DNA of 64,000 nucleotides from Pseudomonas orientalis (lineage in GTDB: Bacteria > Pseudomonadota > Gammaproteobacteria > Pseudomonadales > Pseudomonadaceae), in contig NZ_JYLM01000005.1 of the NCBI RefSeq assembly GCF_001439815.1, forward strand, positions 186,001 through 250,000, in the 5' to 3' direction. The translations under genes were made by a program, and so were the position numbers. This document shows, piece by piece, positions 25,680 to 34,511 of the stretch. The first letter of the stretch is position 1. The number at the start of each line of letters is the position of its first letter. The notes beneath the pieces were generated by a model. The model did no database searches. It was given only the letters and a program-made list of their open reading frames with translations, and had not been told where the DNA came from.

Positions 25680-26021
25680 CTAACCGGCCAGTTGCAGGTA
25701 CTCGCCGTAGGCCTGGACGGCGGATGCATCGGTGAACGTCTGGAAGTCCATGCTGCGCACCACCATGTCGTTCAACAACTCGGTGAAGATCATCAGGGCC
25801 GGGGAATTGAAGTAGGCGCTCATCGCCTGCTCGCTGCTCCAGAAACCTGTAATCAGCCATACATCGGGATCGCTCTGGGAATGCTGCAACGAGAATTGCA
25901 GGCAGCCCTGAGCCTGTCGGCCCGGTTCGATCAAACTGCTCAAGCGTGCACCGAGTTCGGTGCTGCACCCGGTACGGGCACGGATAAAGGCCATATGGCT
26001 CGCGGGAATGGGGGTGGACAT
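25680..26021 (-). CDS. Antibiotic biosynthesis monooxygenase (ABM) domain protein
   Basis: A 113-residue dimeric alpha/beta-barrel type protein. The segments MAFIRARTGCSTELGARLSSL and CLQFSLQHSQSDPDVWLITGFWSSEQAM match the ABM/YgiN pattern of an early strand followed by an E/Q-rich helix and a W-containing strand. Such proteins oxidise quinol-like compounds without cofactor, or have lost activity. GGGAG about 8 bp upstream supports the ATG at 26021. It is divergent from an AraC regulator with shared operator-like repeats between, so it may be that regulator's target. Confidence 0.75.
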   Translation of the reverse strand: MSTPIPASHMAFIRARTGCSTELGARLSSLIEPGRQAQGCLQFSLQHSQSDPDVWLITGFWSSEQAMSAYFNSPALMIFTELLNDMVVRSMDFQTFTDASAVQAYGEYLQLAG

Positions 26022-26136
26022 GTTCGACTCTCCCGTTGAGAAGTGATGCTCGGCAAGCACTGTGAGGGCGTGTTGCCACAGGATCAAAGATAGCGGCGCC
26101 GGTGTCGGCGCGGTTAGTCGATTCCTGCCGGCTTAT

Positions 26137-26149
26137 TGCACAATCCTGC
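26137..26149. promoter_or_regulatory. Operator-like half (left) of a divergent control region
   Basis: TGCACAATCCTGC, matched in inverted orientation by GCAAGGATTGTGCA at 26263-26276. It lies 116 bp upstream of the ABM gene start, inside the 327 bp divergent gap 26022-26348. That gap otherwise shows only short GC-rich palindromes. Confidence 0.5.
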
Positions 26150-26262
26150 GAAAAGCGTAGGCAGGACGTTTGGGCTGGCGTTTTATTCCACGCCGTAACG
26201 GCTTGTTTCAGGGAGATGACAGCCGCTTTGCTTGCCTGATTCACGACAGGCCGCAGGATCAG

Positions 26263-26276
26263 GCAAGGATTGTGCA
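26263..26276. promoter_or_regulatory. Operator-like half (right) of a divergent control region
   Basis: GCAAGGATTGTGCA, the inverted counterpart of the site at 26137. A partial direct repeat (GCAGGATCAGG) lies 11 bp before it, as expected for the paired half-sites of AraC-family proteins. It ends 72 bp upstream of the AraC-type gene. Confidence 0.5.
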
Positions 26277-26348
26277 GAATCGACGTAACACTTTTAAAAA
26301 CCCACCGCTAAGCTGAGCCCCATCAAACCCGCGTGTAGAGGACGCCTC

Positions 26349-27278
26349 ATGCCGTCGCCCGACCTCAAGCCCATTCCCCTCGATGCCGAGATGGAAAAGC
26401 AGCGTGCCGAACTGGCCAGCATTGTGCACCGCCATACCTGGGAAGACGGTTCCTACGGCACGGCGATCACCTCGCTCTACCTGAACCGCCACAACACGCC
26501 GCGCGACTTCATGCCGGTGCTGGTGGAGCCGGCACTGTGCATCCTCGCCAGCGGCAGCAAGGAAGTGCGCCTGGCCGACGAAATCTTCGCCTATGACCCG
26601 CTCAACTATTTAGTGTTCTCAGTCGCCATGCCAGTGGCCGGGCGGATTATCGACGCCACCCCGCAAGACCCCAACCTGTCGGTGCGCATCAATATCGACC
26701 CGGCCCAGCTCACCGCACTGATTGCCGAAGCCGGCCCGATGGGCGTGCCATCGCGGCCTACGTCCCGTGGCATGTACGTCGATCGCATCGACAATCAACT
26801 GCTCGACGCCGTGCTGCGCCTGACCCGCCTGCTGGACACGCCCAAAGATATCGCGATGCTCGCACCGCTGATCAACCGCGAAATTCTCTACCGCTTGTTG
26901 CGTGGCCCCCAAGGCTATCGCCTGTATGAAATTGCCGTCGCCAACAGCCAGAGCCATCGGGTGAGCCAGGCGATCACATGGCTGAACCGCAACTACGAAC
27001 AGCCGCTGCGCATCGACGATCTGGCGCGGGAAGTGAACCTGAGCGTCTCGACCCTCCACCACCGCTTCAAGGCGATTACCGCCATGAGTCCGCTGCAATA
27101 CCAGAAACAACTGCGCTTGCAGGAAGCTCGGCGCTTGATGATTGCCGAAGGGCTGGAGGCCTCGGCGGCGGGGTATCGGGTGGGATATGAAAGCCCGTCG
27201 CAGTTCAGCCGGGAGTACAGCCGGTTGTTTGGCGCGCCGCCACTTAGAGACCTGGCCAGGCTGCGCCAAAGCATCTGA
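26349..27278 (+). CDS. AraC-family transcriptional regulator
   Basis: A 309-residue regulator. The N-terminal part (about residues 15-180) is the AraC_N cupin-like type, with YGTAITSLYLNRHNTP and VFSVAMPVAGRI. The C-terminal double helix-turn-helix runs from RVSQAITWLNRNYEQPLRIDDLA through VGYESPSQFSREYSRLFG. Regulators of this subgroup often control small oxidoreductase genes. Here the likely target is the divergent ABM gene, with inverted operator-like repeats between them. A REPIN follows the stop codon. Confidence 0.88.
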   Translation: MPSPDLKPIPLDAEMEKQRAELASIVHRHTWEDGSYGTAITSLYLNRHNTPRDFMPVLVEPALCILASGSKEVRLADEIFAYDPLNYLVFSVAMPVAGRIIDATPQDPNLSVRINIDPAQLTALIAEAGPMGVPSRPTSRGMYVDRIDNQLLDAVLRLTRLLDTPKDIAMLAPLINREILYRLLRGPQGYRLYEIAVANSQSHRVSQAITWLNRNYEQPLRIDDLAREVNLSVSTLHHRFKAITAMSPLQYQKQLRLQEARRLMIAEGLEASAAGYRVGYESPSQFSREYSRLFGAPPLRDLARLRQSI

Positions 27279-27295
27279 CCTGATGAAGATCAAAA

Positions 27296-27384
27296 TGTGG
27301 GAGGGGGCTTGCCCCCGATAGCAGAGTGTCAGTCAGCCAATGTGTAGCTGACCCACCGCAATCGGGGGCAAGCCCCCTCCCACA
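27296..27384. repeat. REPIN (two facing REPs)
   Basis: Facing REPs with a palindromic spacer (GTCAGTCAGCC...TAGCTGACCC), lying between the convergent AraC and gtrS genes. Confidence 0.9.
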
Positions 27385-27401
27385 TTTGGTCCTGCGTATG
27401 T

Positions 27402-28880
27402 TCAGTCAAGGCCGCGGGGCAGTTGCAAGGTCACCCGCAATCCACCCTCGCGCAAATTCTGCAAACTCACTTCACCGCCATGGCTGTGGGCAATGTTACG
27501 GGCGATGCCCAAGCCAAGGCCGTACCCTTGCTGCTGCCCGGCCAGGCGAAAGTGCGGTTCGAACACCTGCTCCAGACGCTGTTCCGGCACGCCGGGGCCT
27601 TCGTCGTCCACGTGCAGGATGAACTCGGCGCCATCGTCCTCGATGTGCAAATGCGCGTTCTGTCCGTATTTCAACGCATTGTCGATCAGGTTGCCGATGC
27701 AGCGCTTGAGCGCCAGCGGCTTGCCCGGGTAAGTGGTCAGGGCCTGCCCGTGCTGGGTCACGCGCCCGTTGCCGTTGGGCGCGAGGTAGGGCTCCACCAG
27801 GCATTCAAGTACGTGGTTGAGGTCCACCGGCTGGATGTTCTCGTGGATATCGGTGTCTTTCACGCATTGCAGCGCGCCCTTGACCAGCAATTCCAGCTCA
27901 TCCAGGTCACGCCCGAATTTGGTTTGCAGGTTTTCATCCTCGAGCAATTCCACGCGCAGGCGCAGGCGCGTGATGGGGGTGCGCAAGTCGTGGGAGATCG
28001 CGCTGAATAACTGGCTGCGCTCGGTCAGGTAACGGCTGATGCGCTCACGCATGGCGTTGAACGCACGCCCCACTTCCACCACTTCACTGCCGCCGCCTTC
28101 GGCCACCGGCTCCACGTCCGCCCCCAGGGACATGTCCCGCGCCGCACGTGCCAGGCGCTTGAGCGGTCGGCTTTGCCAATGCACCAGCAGGCCGATAAAC
28201 AGCAGCAGGAAACCGCTGGTCAACACGATAAACCACACCTGCTGGGCCGGCAGGCCCTGCTCTTCAAGGCTGGTGTAGGGTTCGGGCAACAGCGAGGCAA
28301 TGTACAGCCATTCACCCGGCGCCAGTTGTATCTGGGTGACCAGTACCGGCGGGTTGACCGGCTCCAGGGTCAACGCGTAGTGGGCCCAGGAGCGCGGCAG
28401 TTCGTCGAGCTTGAGCCCGGCATTGAAGATGCGCAGGTCCTCGGCGCCGACGAACTCCACCGAGATAAGCACATCGGCGCCGAGGGTCTGGCGCAATACG
28501 TCGTCCACGGCCACCAGCACCGCCTGCTTGCGCGGGGTTTCGGGCAATACCTGCATGTCCAGCGGGCGATCATTGAGGGTCACCACAAAACGCGTGCCGC
28601 CCATGCTGCGCAACTGGTCCAGCACCAGCGGGCGATAGGCCACCGGCAATGATCGGAAGTAACTCACGCTGGCGGTCATCGAATGCGCCAGGCTCCGGGC
28701 GCTGGTGACCAGGCCTTCCAATTGCGTGGCGCGCAGCTGCGAGACCCAGATCACGCTGGACAGCGCCTGGGCGAACAACACGGCGAGCAAGGTCAGCAGC
28801 AACATGCGCCCCAGCAGCGAGCGGGGCACGGGAAAACGGCGGCGGCGTTCGCTCAGGTGGTCAGTGGGCATTGCCGGCAA
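27402..28880 (-). CDS. gtrS: Sensor histidine kinase GtrS (GltS), glucose metabolism
   Basis: A 492-residue kinase with transmembrane helices near residues 24-46 and 215-233 flanking a ~165-residue periplasmic sensor. A HAMP domain is followed by an H-box with H297 (FSAISHDLRTPITRL) and ATPase motifs (LIDNALKYG, GYGLGLGIARNIAHSHGG). In Pseudomonas GtrS senses 2-ketogluconate and related acids and phosphorylates GltR to control glucose uptake and edd/glk. It overlaps gltR by 20 bp. The usual downstream glucose transporter genes are absent here; a REPIN and an AraC gene follow instead. Confidence 0.9.
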   Translation of the reverse strand: MPAMPTDHLSERRRRFPVPRSLLGRMLLLTLLAVLFAQALSSVIWVSQLRATQLEGLVTSARSLAHSMTASVSYFRSLPVAYRPLVLDQLRSMGGTRFVVTLNDRPLDMQVLPETPRKQAVLVAVDDVLRQTLGADVLISVEFVGAEDLRIFNAGLKLDELPRSWAHYALTLEPVNPPVLVTQIQLAPGEWLYIASLLPEPYTSLEEQGLPAQQVWFIVLTSGFLLLFIGLLVHWQSRPLKRLARAARDMSLGADVEPVAEGGGSEVVEVGRAFNAMRERISRYLTERSQLFSAISHDLRTPITRLRLRVELLEDENLQTKFGRDLDELELLVKGALQCVKDTDIHENIQPVDLNHVLECLVEPYLAPNGNGRVTQHGQALTTYPGKPLALKRCIGNLIDNALKYGQNAHLHIEDDGAEFILHVDDEGPGVPEQRLEQVFEPHFRLAGQQQGYGLGLGIARNIAHSHGGEVSLQNLREGGLRVTLQLPRGLD

Positions 28881-29595
28881 CCACGCTGGCTGCCAGTTGA
28901 TAGCCGCTGCCGCGTACGGTGCGGATCAGTCGTGCAGGTTTCTCGGTATCGCGCAGGCGTTGGCGCAGGCGGCTGACGGCCATGTCGACGATACGGTCCA
29001 ACGGCATCAGGTCGCGGCCACGGGTGGCGTTGCCGATGGTGTCGCGGTCGAGGATCTGTTGCGGGTGGTCGAGAAACAGCTTGAGCAAGGCAAAGTCGGC
29101 ACCGGAGAGGATCACCTCTTCGCCATCCACGTGAAACAGGCGATGGCTGACCATATCCAGGCGCCATTCATCGAACACCAGCACCTCGCCGCCACTGCTG
29201 CGCTCCTGGCCGAACTGGCAGCGACGCAGCAGCGCCTTGATCCGCGCCTGCAACTCGCGGGGGCTGAACGGCTTGCCGATATAGTCATCGGCGCCCAGCT
29301 CCAGGCCGATCACGCGGTCGGCTTCGTCGGAACTGGCGGTGAGCATGATGATCGGCACCTGCGCCTGGCGCGGGTGCTGGCGAACCCAGCGGCAGAGGCT
29401 GAACCCGTCTTCATCCGGCAACATCACATCCAGGATGACCAGGTCGCACGGCGCCTCGTTCATCGCCTGGCGGAACCCCGCGCCATCGGCCACGCCACGG
29501 ACCTGGAAGCCGGCGCGACTGAGGTAGGTCTGCAGCAATTCACGGATTTCCTGGTCGTCGTCGACGAGGAGAATCGATTTACTGATTGCGCTCAC
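28861..29595 (-). CDS. gltR: Response regulator GltR
   Basis: A 244-residue OmpR-type regulator. It has a receiver domain with phospho-acceptor D56 (LVILDVMLPDEDG) and a C-terminal winged helix ending RLIRTVRGSGYQLAASV. GltR is the partner of GtrS and represses glucose-responsive promoters until phosphorylated. It starts with GTG at 29595 preceded by GGAGG about 6 bp upstream. It lies downstream of glk and edd in one orientation, the same order as in P. aeruginosa and P. putida. The 120 bp before it holds a divergent REP pair. Confidence 0.93.
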   Translation of the reverse strand: MSAISKSILLVDDDQEIRELLQTYLSRAGFQVRGVADGAGFRQAMNEAPCDLVILDVMLPDEDGFSLCRWVRQHPRQAQVPIIMLTASSDEADRVIGLELGADDYIGKPFSPRELQARIKALLRRCQFGQERSSGGEVLVFDEWRLDMVSHRLFHVDGEEVILSGADFALLKLFLDHPQQILDRDTIGNATRGRDLMPLDRIVDMAVSRLRQRLRDTEKPARLIRTVRGSGYQLAASVVAGNAH

Positions 29596-29634
29596 GGGGG
29601 GCCTCCCTGTTGTTGTGGGGTGTTCTTGAGGGCC

Positions 29635-29703
29635 TCATCGGGGGCAAGCCCCCTCCCACAATTTGAAATGCATTCCAATGTGGGAGAGGGCTTGCCCTCG
29701 ATG
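29635..29703. repeat. Two REPs in divergent order
   Basis: A reverse-form REP (29635-29660) and a forward form with two changes (TGTGGGAGAGGGCTTGCCCT, from 29679). They lie between glk and gltR, inside what should be one transcription unit, and could lower gltR expression relative to glk. Confidence 0.75.
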
Positions 29704-29715
29704 GGCCCTCACAGC

Positions 29716-30672
29716 CTAAGCAAATGCCTGCTCAAGCGCCACACCCGCCCCAGTCAACCCGGAATACGGCGCGGTCACCAGCCACACCGGGATGCCCTTG
29801 AAGTAGTCGCTCATGCAGCCTTTATCCGCAAAGCTTTTGGCAAAACCGCTGTTGATAAAGAAGTCGGCAAACCTCGGTATCACCCCGCCCACGATATACA
29901 CGCCACCACGCCCGCCGGTGGTCAGCACGTTGTTGCCCGCCACCCGGCCCAGCCAGATGCTGAACTGGTCCAGTACTTCCATTGCCACCGGATCGCCCGC
30001 CAGGCCCGCCGCCGTGATGGCCTCGGGCGTATCCAGCACCGGCGTGTGCCCGTCCACCGCACAGATCGCACGGTACAGGCGCGGCAAACCGCCACCGCTC
30101 AGGGCGGTTTCGGCGCTGACATGACCGATTTCATTATGGATGTGCTGCCACAACTGGGTTTCGCGCGGGCTGCTCAGGGGCAGGTCAACATGGCCGCCCT
30201 CCCCCGGCAATGCCGCAAAACGCCCTGCGCCGAGGTCCAGCAGGGTACCGACGCCCAGGCCGGTGCCCGGGCCGATCACCACCGCGGGGCGCAACGGCTC
30301 CGGAGTGCCTTCGCACACCACGCGAAAATCGTCGGGCTGCAGGCGGGTCATGCCCAAGGCCATGGCCGAGAAATCATTGACCAGCAGCAGTTCGTCCACC
30401 TGCAGCGCCTGGCAAAACGCCGTCTTGCTCAGGCGCCAGTGATTATTGGTGAACTTGAATTCGTCGCCGCTCACCGGCCCTGCCACCGAGAGGCAAACCG
30501 CGCCGATATCGCCGATGTTCAGGCCTTCTTCCGCCAGATAGAACCTGATCGCGTCTTCAGGGCTGGCATAGCCCGCCGTGGCGTGCACACGAATCGAATG
30601 CAGTGCCGAATCCCGCCACAACGCAAAACGGGCGTTGGTACCCCCGATATCACCGACCAGCGCTAACTTCAC
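29716..30672 (-). CDS. glk: Glucokinase
   Basis: A 318-residue ROK-independent bacterial glucokinase that makes glucose 6-phosphate from glucose and ATP. The N-terminal phosphate loop [11 protein letters not shown], the catalytic region [13 protein letters not shown] and [11 protein letters not shown], and the late segment [12 protein letters not shown] identify it. The start is GTG at 30672, overlapping the edd stop by 4 bp, so translation is coupled to edd. It feeds the Entner-Doudoroff pathway together with edd and gapA. Confidence 0.95.
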   Translation of the reverse strand: MKLALVGDIGGTNARFALWRDSALHSIRVHATAGYASPEDAIRFYLAEEGLNIGDIGAVCLSVAGPVSGDEFKFTNNHWRLSKTAFCQALQVDELLLVNDFSAMALGMTRLQPDDFRVVCEGTPEPLRPAVVIGPGTGLGVGTLLDLGAGRFAALPGEGGHVDLPLSSPRETQLWQHIHNEIGHVSAETALSGGGLPRLYRAICAVDGHTPVLDTPEAITAAGLAGDPVAMEVLDQFSIWLGRVAGNNVLTTGGRGGVYIVGGVIPRFADFFINSGFAKSFADKGCMSDYFKGIPVWLVTAPYSGLTGAGVALEQAFA

Positions 30673-32495
30673 TTAAGCGTCTCCAAGGCAGAGGTAAAGG
30701 CGCTGGCGCCCTGCTCTGCGGAGCTTGCGGCCAAGCGCATGAATGCAAACAACTCGCGACCGGCGCCCACGTTATTGCCAAGCAAGCCCGTGGCAGGCGT
30801 GCGCGCCGCAAATACGTCGGCGTCCACCTTGAGCTCCAGGGTGCCGGTGACGCCATCGACGCGAATGATATCGCCATCCTGGACCCGCGCCAGCGGCCCG
30901 CCGCTCTGGGCTTCGGGGTTGACGTGGATCGCGGCGGGAATCTTACCCGAGGCGCCGGACATACGCCCGTCTGTTACCAGGGCAACTTTGAAGCCACGGT
31001 CCTGCAACACGCCGAGGAACGGGGTCATCTTGTGCAATTCGGGCATGCCGTTGGAGCGCGGGCCCTGGAAGCGCATGACCGCAACGAAGTCTTTTTCCAA
31101 CTGGCCCGCCTTGAAGGCATCGGCCAGGTCCTGCTGATCCTGGAACACCACTGCCGGTGCTTCGACCACTTGATGCTCCGGTGCCACTGCAGACACTTTC
31201 ATCACACCACGGCCAAGGTTGCCCTCCATCACACGCAGGCCGCCTTCCGGCGAAAACGCACGGGCCACGGGACGCAGGATGGTTTCGTCGAGGCTTTCGA
31301 TGGGGCCGTCGCGCCAGATCAGTTCGCCGTCTACCAGGAACGGCTCCTGGGTGTAACGGCTCAGGCCCTTGCCCGCCACGGTGTTGACGTCTTCGTGGAG
31401 CAGGCCGGCTTCGAGCAGTTCGCGGATCAGGAACGACATGCCGCCCGCCGCCTGGAAGTGGTTGATGTCGGCCTTGCCGTTTGGGTACACGTGGGACAGG
31501 GTCGGTACCACCTCGGAGAGGTCGGCCATGTCCTGCCAGGTCAGGATGATGCCCGCCGACATGGCGATGGCCGGCATGTGCAGGGTGTGGTTGGTGGACC
31601 CACCCGTGGCGTTGAGCGCGACGATGGAGTTGACGATGGACTTTTCGTCGACGATTTCGCCGATGGGCGTGAAGTTGCCATTGGCCTTGGTCAAGCGCGT
31701 GACCTGATGCGCGGCCTCGCGGGTCAATGCATCACGCAGCGGCGTGTAGGGGTTGACGAACGAAGCGCCCGGCAAGTGCAGGCCCATGACTTCCATCAAC
31801 AGCTGGTTGGTGTTGGCGGTGCCGTAGAAGGTGCAGGTACCTGGGCTGTGGTAGGACTTCATCTCCGATTCCAGCAGCTCTTCGCGGCTGGCCTTGCCTT
31901 CGGCGTAGCGCTGGCGCACATCGGCCTTCTGCTTGTTGGAGATGCCCGACGGCATCGGCCCGCCGGGCACGAAGATCATCGGCAGGTGACCGTAGCGCAG
32001 CGCGCCCATCATCAGGCCGGGAACGATCTTGTCGCAGATGCCCAGCATCAGCGCGGCGTCGAACATGTTATGGGACAGCGCCACCGCCGTGGACATGGCG
32101 ATGACTTCACGGCTGAGCAGGCTCAACTCCATGCCCGGCTCGCCCTGGGTGACGCCGTCGCACATGGCGGGCGTGCCGCCGGCGAACTGGCCGACCGAGC
32201 CGACTTCGCGCAGGGCTTTCTTGATTTGTTCAGGGAAATGTTCGTACGGCTGATGCGCCGAGAGCATGTCGTTATAGGAAGAAACAATGGCCACGTTGGC
32301 GGCATTCATCATGCGCAGGCTGTTTTTGTCTTCGGTGCCGCAACCGGCCACGCCATGGGCGAAGTTGGCGCATTGCAGCTTGCCGCGCATCGGACCGTCG
32401 CTGGCGGCGCCGCGAATGAGCGCAAGGTAGGCCTCGCGGGTGGCGCGGCTGCGGGCGATAAGCCGTTCGGTGACCTCAAGAACGCGGGGATGCAT
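30669..32495 (-). CDS. edd: Phosphogluconate dehydratase
   Basis: A 608-residue [4Fe-4S] dehydratase converting 6-phosphogluconate to 2-keto-3-deoxy-6-phosphogluconate, the first committed Entner-Doudoroff step. Family signatures include the early [16 protein letters not shown], the central [20 protein letters not shown] and the later [18 protein letters not shown]. The cluster cysteines are present. GGAG lies about 9 bp before the ATG. It is the first gene of edd-glk-gltR-gtrS and is divergent from gapA across a control region with two HexR-type operators. Confidence 0.96.
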   Translation of the reverse strand: MHPRVLEVTERLIARSRATREAYLALIRGAASDGPMRGKLQCANFAHGVAGCGTEDKNSLRMMNAANVAIVSSYNDMLSAHQPYEHFPEQIKKALREVGSVGQFAGGTPAMCDGVTQGEPGMELSLLSREVIAMSTAVALSHNMFDAALMLGICDKIVPGLMMGALRYGHLPMIFVPGGPMPSGISNKQKADVRQRYAEGKASREELLESEMKSYHSPGTCTFYGTANTNQLLMEVMGLHLPGASFVNPYTPLRDALTREAAHQVTRLTKANGNFTPIGEIVDEKSIVNSIVALNATGGSTNHTLHMPAIAMSAGIILTWQDMADLSEVVPTLSHVYPNGKADINHFQAAGGMSFLIRELLEAGLLHEDVNTVAGKGLSRYTQEPFLVDGELIWRDGPIESLDETILRPVARAFSPEGGLRVMEGNLGRGVMKVSAVAPEHQVVEAPAVVFQDQQDLADAFKAGQLEKDFVAVMRFQGPRSNGMPELHKMTPFLGVLQDRGFKVALVTDGRMSGASGKIPAAIHVNPEAQSGGPLARVQDGDIIRVDGVTGTLELKVDADVFAARTPATGLLGNNVGAGRELFAFMRLAASSAEQGASAFTSALETLK

Positions 32496-32615
32496 GTATA
32501 GAACTCCAGGCTAACGGATGTGGCGACCTGAGAGTCTATGCTGATCAAACGCCCACGGCTCATGGGATGGCAGGGGGTCGTTTGGATCATCGGACCAGTT
32601 GATTCAGGTCACTCG

Positions 32616-32630
32616 TTGTAGATTGAACAA
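32616..32630. promoter_or_regulatory. HexR-type operator (edd side)
   Basis: TTGT-AGATTGA-ACAA matches the HexR consensus TTGT-N7/8-ACAA reported for P. putida. It lies 121 bp upstream of edd, in the divergent gap with gapA. HexR represses these genes until it binds 2-keto-3-deoxy-6-phosphogluconate. Confidence 0.7.
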
Positions 32631-32677
32631 AATATTGCCACTAAAAAGGCTTGTTTTCTATTTTTATGCGAATAATC

Positions 32678-32692
32678 TTGTAATTCTTACAA
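32678..32692. promoter_or_regulatory. HexR-type operator (gapA side)
   Basis: TTGT-AATTCTT-ACAA, a second match to the HexR consensus, ends 24 bp before the gapA start codon. A repressor here would block the gapA promoter or early leader. Confidence 0.7.
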
Positions 32693-32716
32693 CAAATCGA
32701 CGACAGGCACCTTCCA

Positions 32717-33718
32717 ATGACTCTACGTATCGCAATCAATGGTTTTGGCCGTATCGGCCGTAATGTCCTGCGCGCACTGTATACCCAAGGCTACCGCCAG
32801 GATTTGCAGATCGTCGCCATCAACGACCTGGGCGACAGTTCGATCAATGCCCACCTGCTCAAATACGACACCGTGCATGGCACTTTCGACGCAGAGGTCA
32901 CCCACGATCAGGAAGGCCTGACCGTCAACGGTGACCGGATTGCCGTGAGTGCCATTCGCAACCCGGCCGACCTGCCATGGGCCGCGCACAAGATCGACGT
33001 GGTGTTCGAATGCACCGGCCTGTTCACCGACCGTGACAAGGCTGCCGCCCATATCAGCGCCGGCGCGCGCAAGGTAATCATCTCCGCCCCGGCCAAGGGC
33101 GCGGACGCGACCGTGGTCTACGGCGTGAACCATGACATTCTGCGTCAATCGCACCAGATCATCTCCAACGCGTCGTGCACCACCAACTGCCTGGCGCCGG
33201 TCGCTCAGGTGCTGCACCGCGAGCTGGGCATCGAAAGCGGCCTGATGACCACGATTCACGCCTACACCAACGACCAGAACCTCACCGACGTCTACCACAC
33301 CGACCCGTACCGCGCGCGTTCGGCCACCCAGAACATGATCCCGAGCAAGACCGGCGCCGCCGAAGCCGTGGGCCTGGTATTGCCGGAACTGGCGGGCAAG
33401 CTGACCGGCATGGCCGTGCGCGTGCCGGTGATCAACGTGTCGCTGGTGGACCTCACCGTACAGCTGAAAAAAGAAGCCACGGCCGATGAAGTCAACGCGC
33501 TGTTGAAGCAGGCCAGCCAGCACTCCAAGATCCTCGGTTACAACACCCTGCCGCTGGTTTCCAGTGACTTCAACCATAACCCGCTGTCGTCGATCTTCGA
33601 TGCCAACCACACCAAGGTCAGCGGCAAGCTGCTCAAGGTACTGGCGTGGTATGACAACGAGTGGGGCTTCTCCAACCGGATGCTGGATAACTGCCTGGCG
33701 CTGTGTAACGCCGAATAA
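32717..33718 (+). CDS. gapA: Glyceraldehyde-3-phosphate dehydrogenase, type I
   Basis: A 333-residue enzyme of lower glycolysis with the NAD-binding GFGRIGR (residues 10-16) and catalytic C154 in [13 protein letters not shown]-terminal signature elements ([25 protein letters not shown]) complete the family. Being divergent from edd and under the HexR-type sites fits the glucose-induced catabolic isozyme (gap-1). It ends 20 bp before a REPIN and lacks its own clear terminator. Confidence 0.95.
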   Translation: MTLRIAINGFGRIGRNVLRALYTQGYRQDLQIVAINDLGDSSINAHLLKYDTVHGTFDAEVTHDQEGLTVNGDRIAVSAIRNPADLPWAAHKIDVVFECTGLFTDRDKAAAHISAGARKVIISAPAKGADATVVYGVNHDILRQSHQIISNASCTTNCLAPVAQVLHRELGIESGLMTTIHAYTNDQNLTDVYHTDPYRARSATQNMIPSKTGAAEAVGLVLPELAGKLTGMAVRVPVINVSLVDLTVQLKKEATADEVNALLKQASQHSKILGYNTLPLVSSDFNHNPLSSIFDANHTKVSGKLLKVLAWYDNEWGFSNRMLDNCLALCNAE

Positions 33719-33738
33719 CCCCTCTGGGATATGGCTTA

Positions 33739-33827
33739 TGTGGGAGGGGGCTTGCCCCCGATAGCGGTGGGTCAGCTACAGGTAAGCTGGCTGATACACC
33801 GCCATCGGGGGCAAGCCCCCTCCCACA
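33739..33827. repeat. REPIN (two facing REPs)
   Basis: Facing REP units with the spacer GGTGGGTCAGCT...AGCTGGCTGATACACC, just after gapA. It may stand in for a terminator. Confidence 0.9.
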
Positions 33828-33875
33828 TTTGCTTTGCGCAGGGCCGCAGAAATCGCCACTTGCCATTTCAGTTGA

Positions 33876-33890
33876 TGATAAGCATTATCA
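33876..33890. promoter_or_regulatory. Fur box upstream of the ECF sigma gene
   Basis: TGATAAGCATTATCA is a near-perfect 7-1-7 inverted repeat with one mismatch to TGATAATNATTATCA. It lies 27 bp before the GTG of the sigma factor gene and predicts iron repression of the heme cluster. Confidence 0.75.
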
Positions 33891-33917
33891 TTAACTGCAT
33901 GTCAGTCTGGTATCACT

Positions 33918-34436
33918 GTGAGCCAATCTCGCTTCAACCACGTCTTTCTCGCCCAACGGGTGACCCTGCTGCGCACGCTGCAACGCATGGTGCATAACCA
34001 CAGCACCGCCGAGGACCTGTTGCAGGAAACCTACCTGCGCGTGACTCGGGCCCTGAGTGAGCGGCCGATCGACCACCTTGAACCCTTCGTCTACCAGACC
34101 GCGCGCAACCTGGCGCTGGACCATTTGCGTTCGCGCAGGATCCAGGCCCGCACCCTGCAGGAAGATGTCCCGCTGGATATCCTGCAAAGCGTCGCCGCCC
34201 CCATCAGCACGCCCGAAGACGCCACCCAGGCCGAGCAATTGCTTGAGCACCTGAGCGTCAGCCTCGGCCAGTTGAGTGCCCGCCAGCAACGGATCTTCAT
34301 CCTCAGCCGCCTGCACGGTTGCAGCTACCAGGAGATTGCCGATCAGTTGCACGTGTCCTTGAGCACCGTGCAAAAGGAACTGAAATTGATCATGGCCATC
34401 TGTGTAGGTGTGGCCGAACGGTTGGATCAGCCTTAA
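33918..34436 (+). CDS. FecI-family ECF sigma factor (heme-responsive, HxuI-like)
   Basis: A 172-residue extracytoplasmic-function sigma factor with region 2 (TAEDLLQETYLRVTRALSE, FVYQTARNLALDHLRSRR) and region 4 (LSARQQRIFILSRLHGCSYQEIADQL). Together with the FecR-like anti-sigma and the STN-domain receptor downstream it forms a cell-surface signalling system, most like the heme-sensing HxuIRA system of P. aeruginosa. The start is GTG at 33918. A Fur box lies just upstream, so expression needs iron limitation before the heme signal matters. Confidence 0.9.
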   Translation: MSQSRFNHVFLAQRVTLLRTLQRMVHNHSTAEDLLQETYLRVTRALSERPIDHLEPFVYQTARNLALDHLRSRRIQARTLQEDVPLDILQSVAAPISTPEDATQAEQLLEHLSVSLGQLSARQQRIFILSRLHGCSYQEIADQLHVSLSTVQKELKLIMAICVGVAERLDQP

Positions 34437-34511
34437 GCTCCATCCGACAGAAGTATCGATCCAGGCTGTAGGAAATAATGAATAGAACGTGGCGAAGACC
34501 CGAGGAACACC

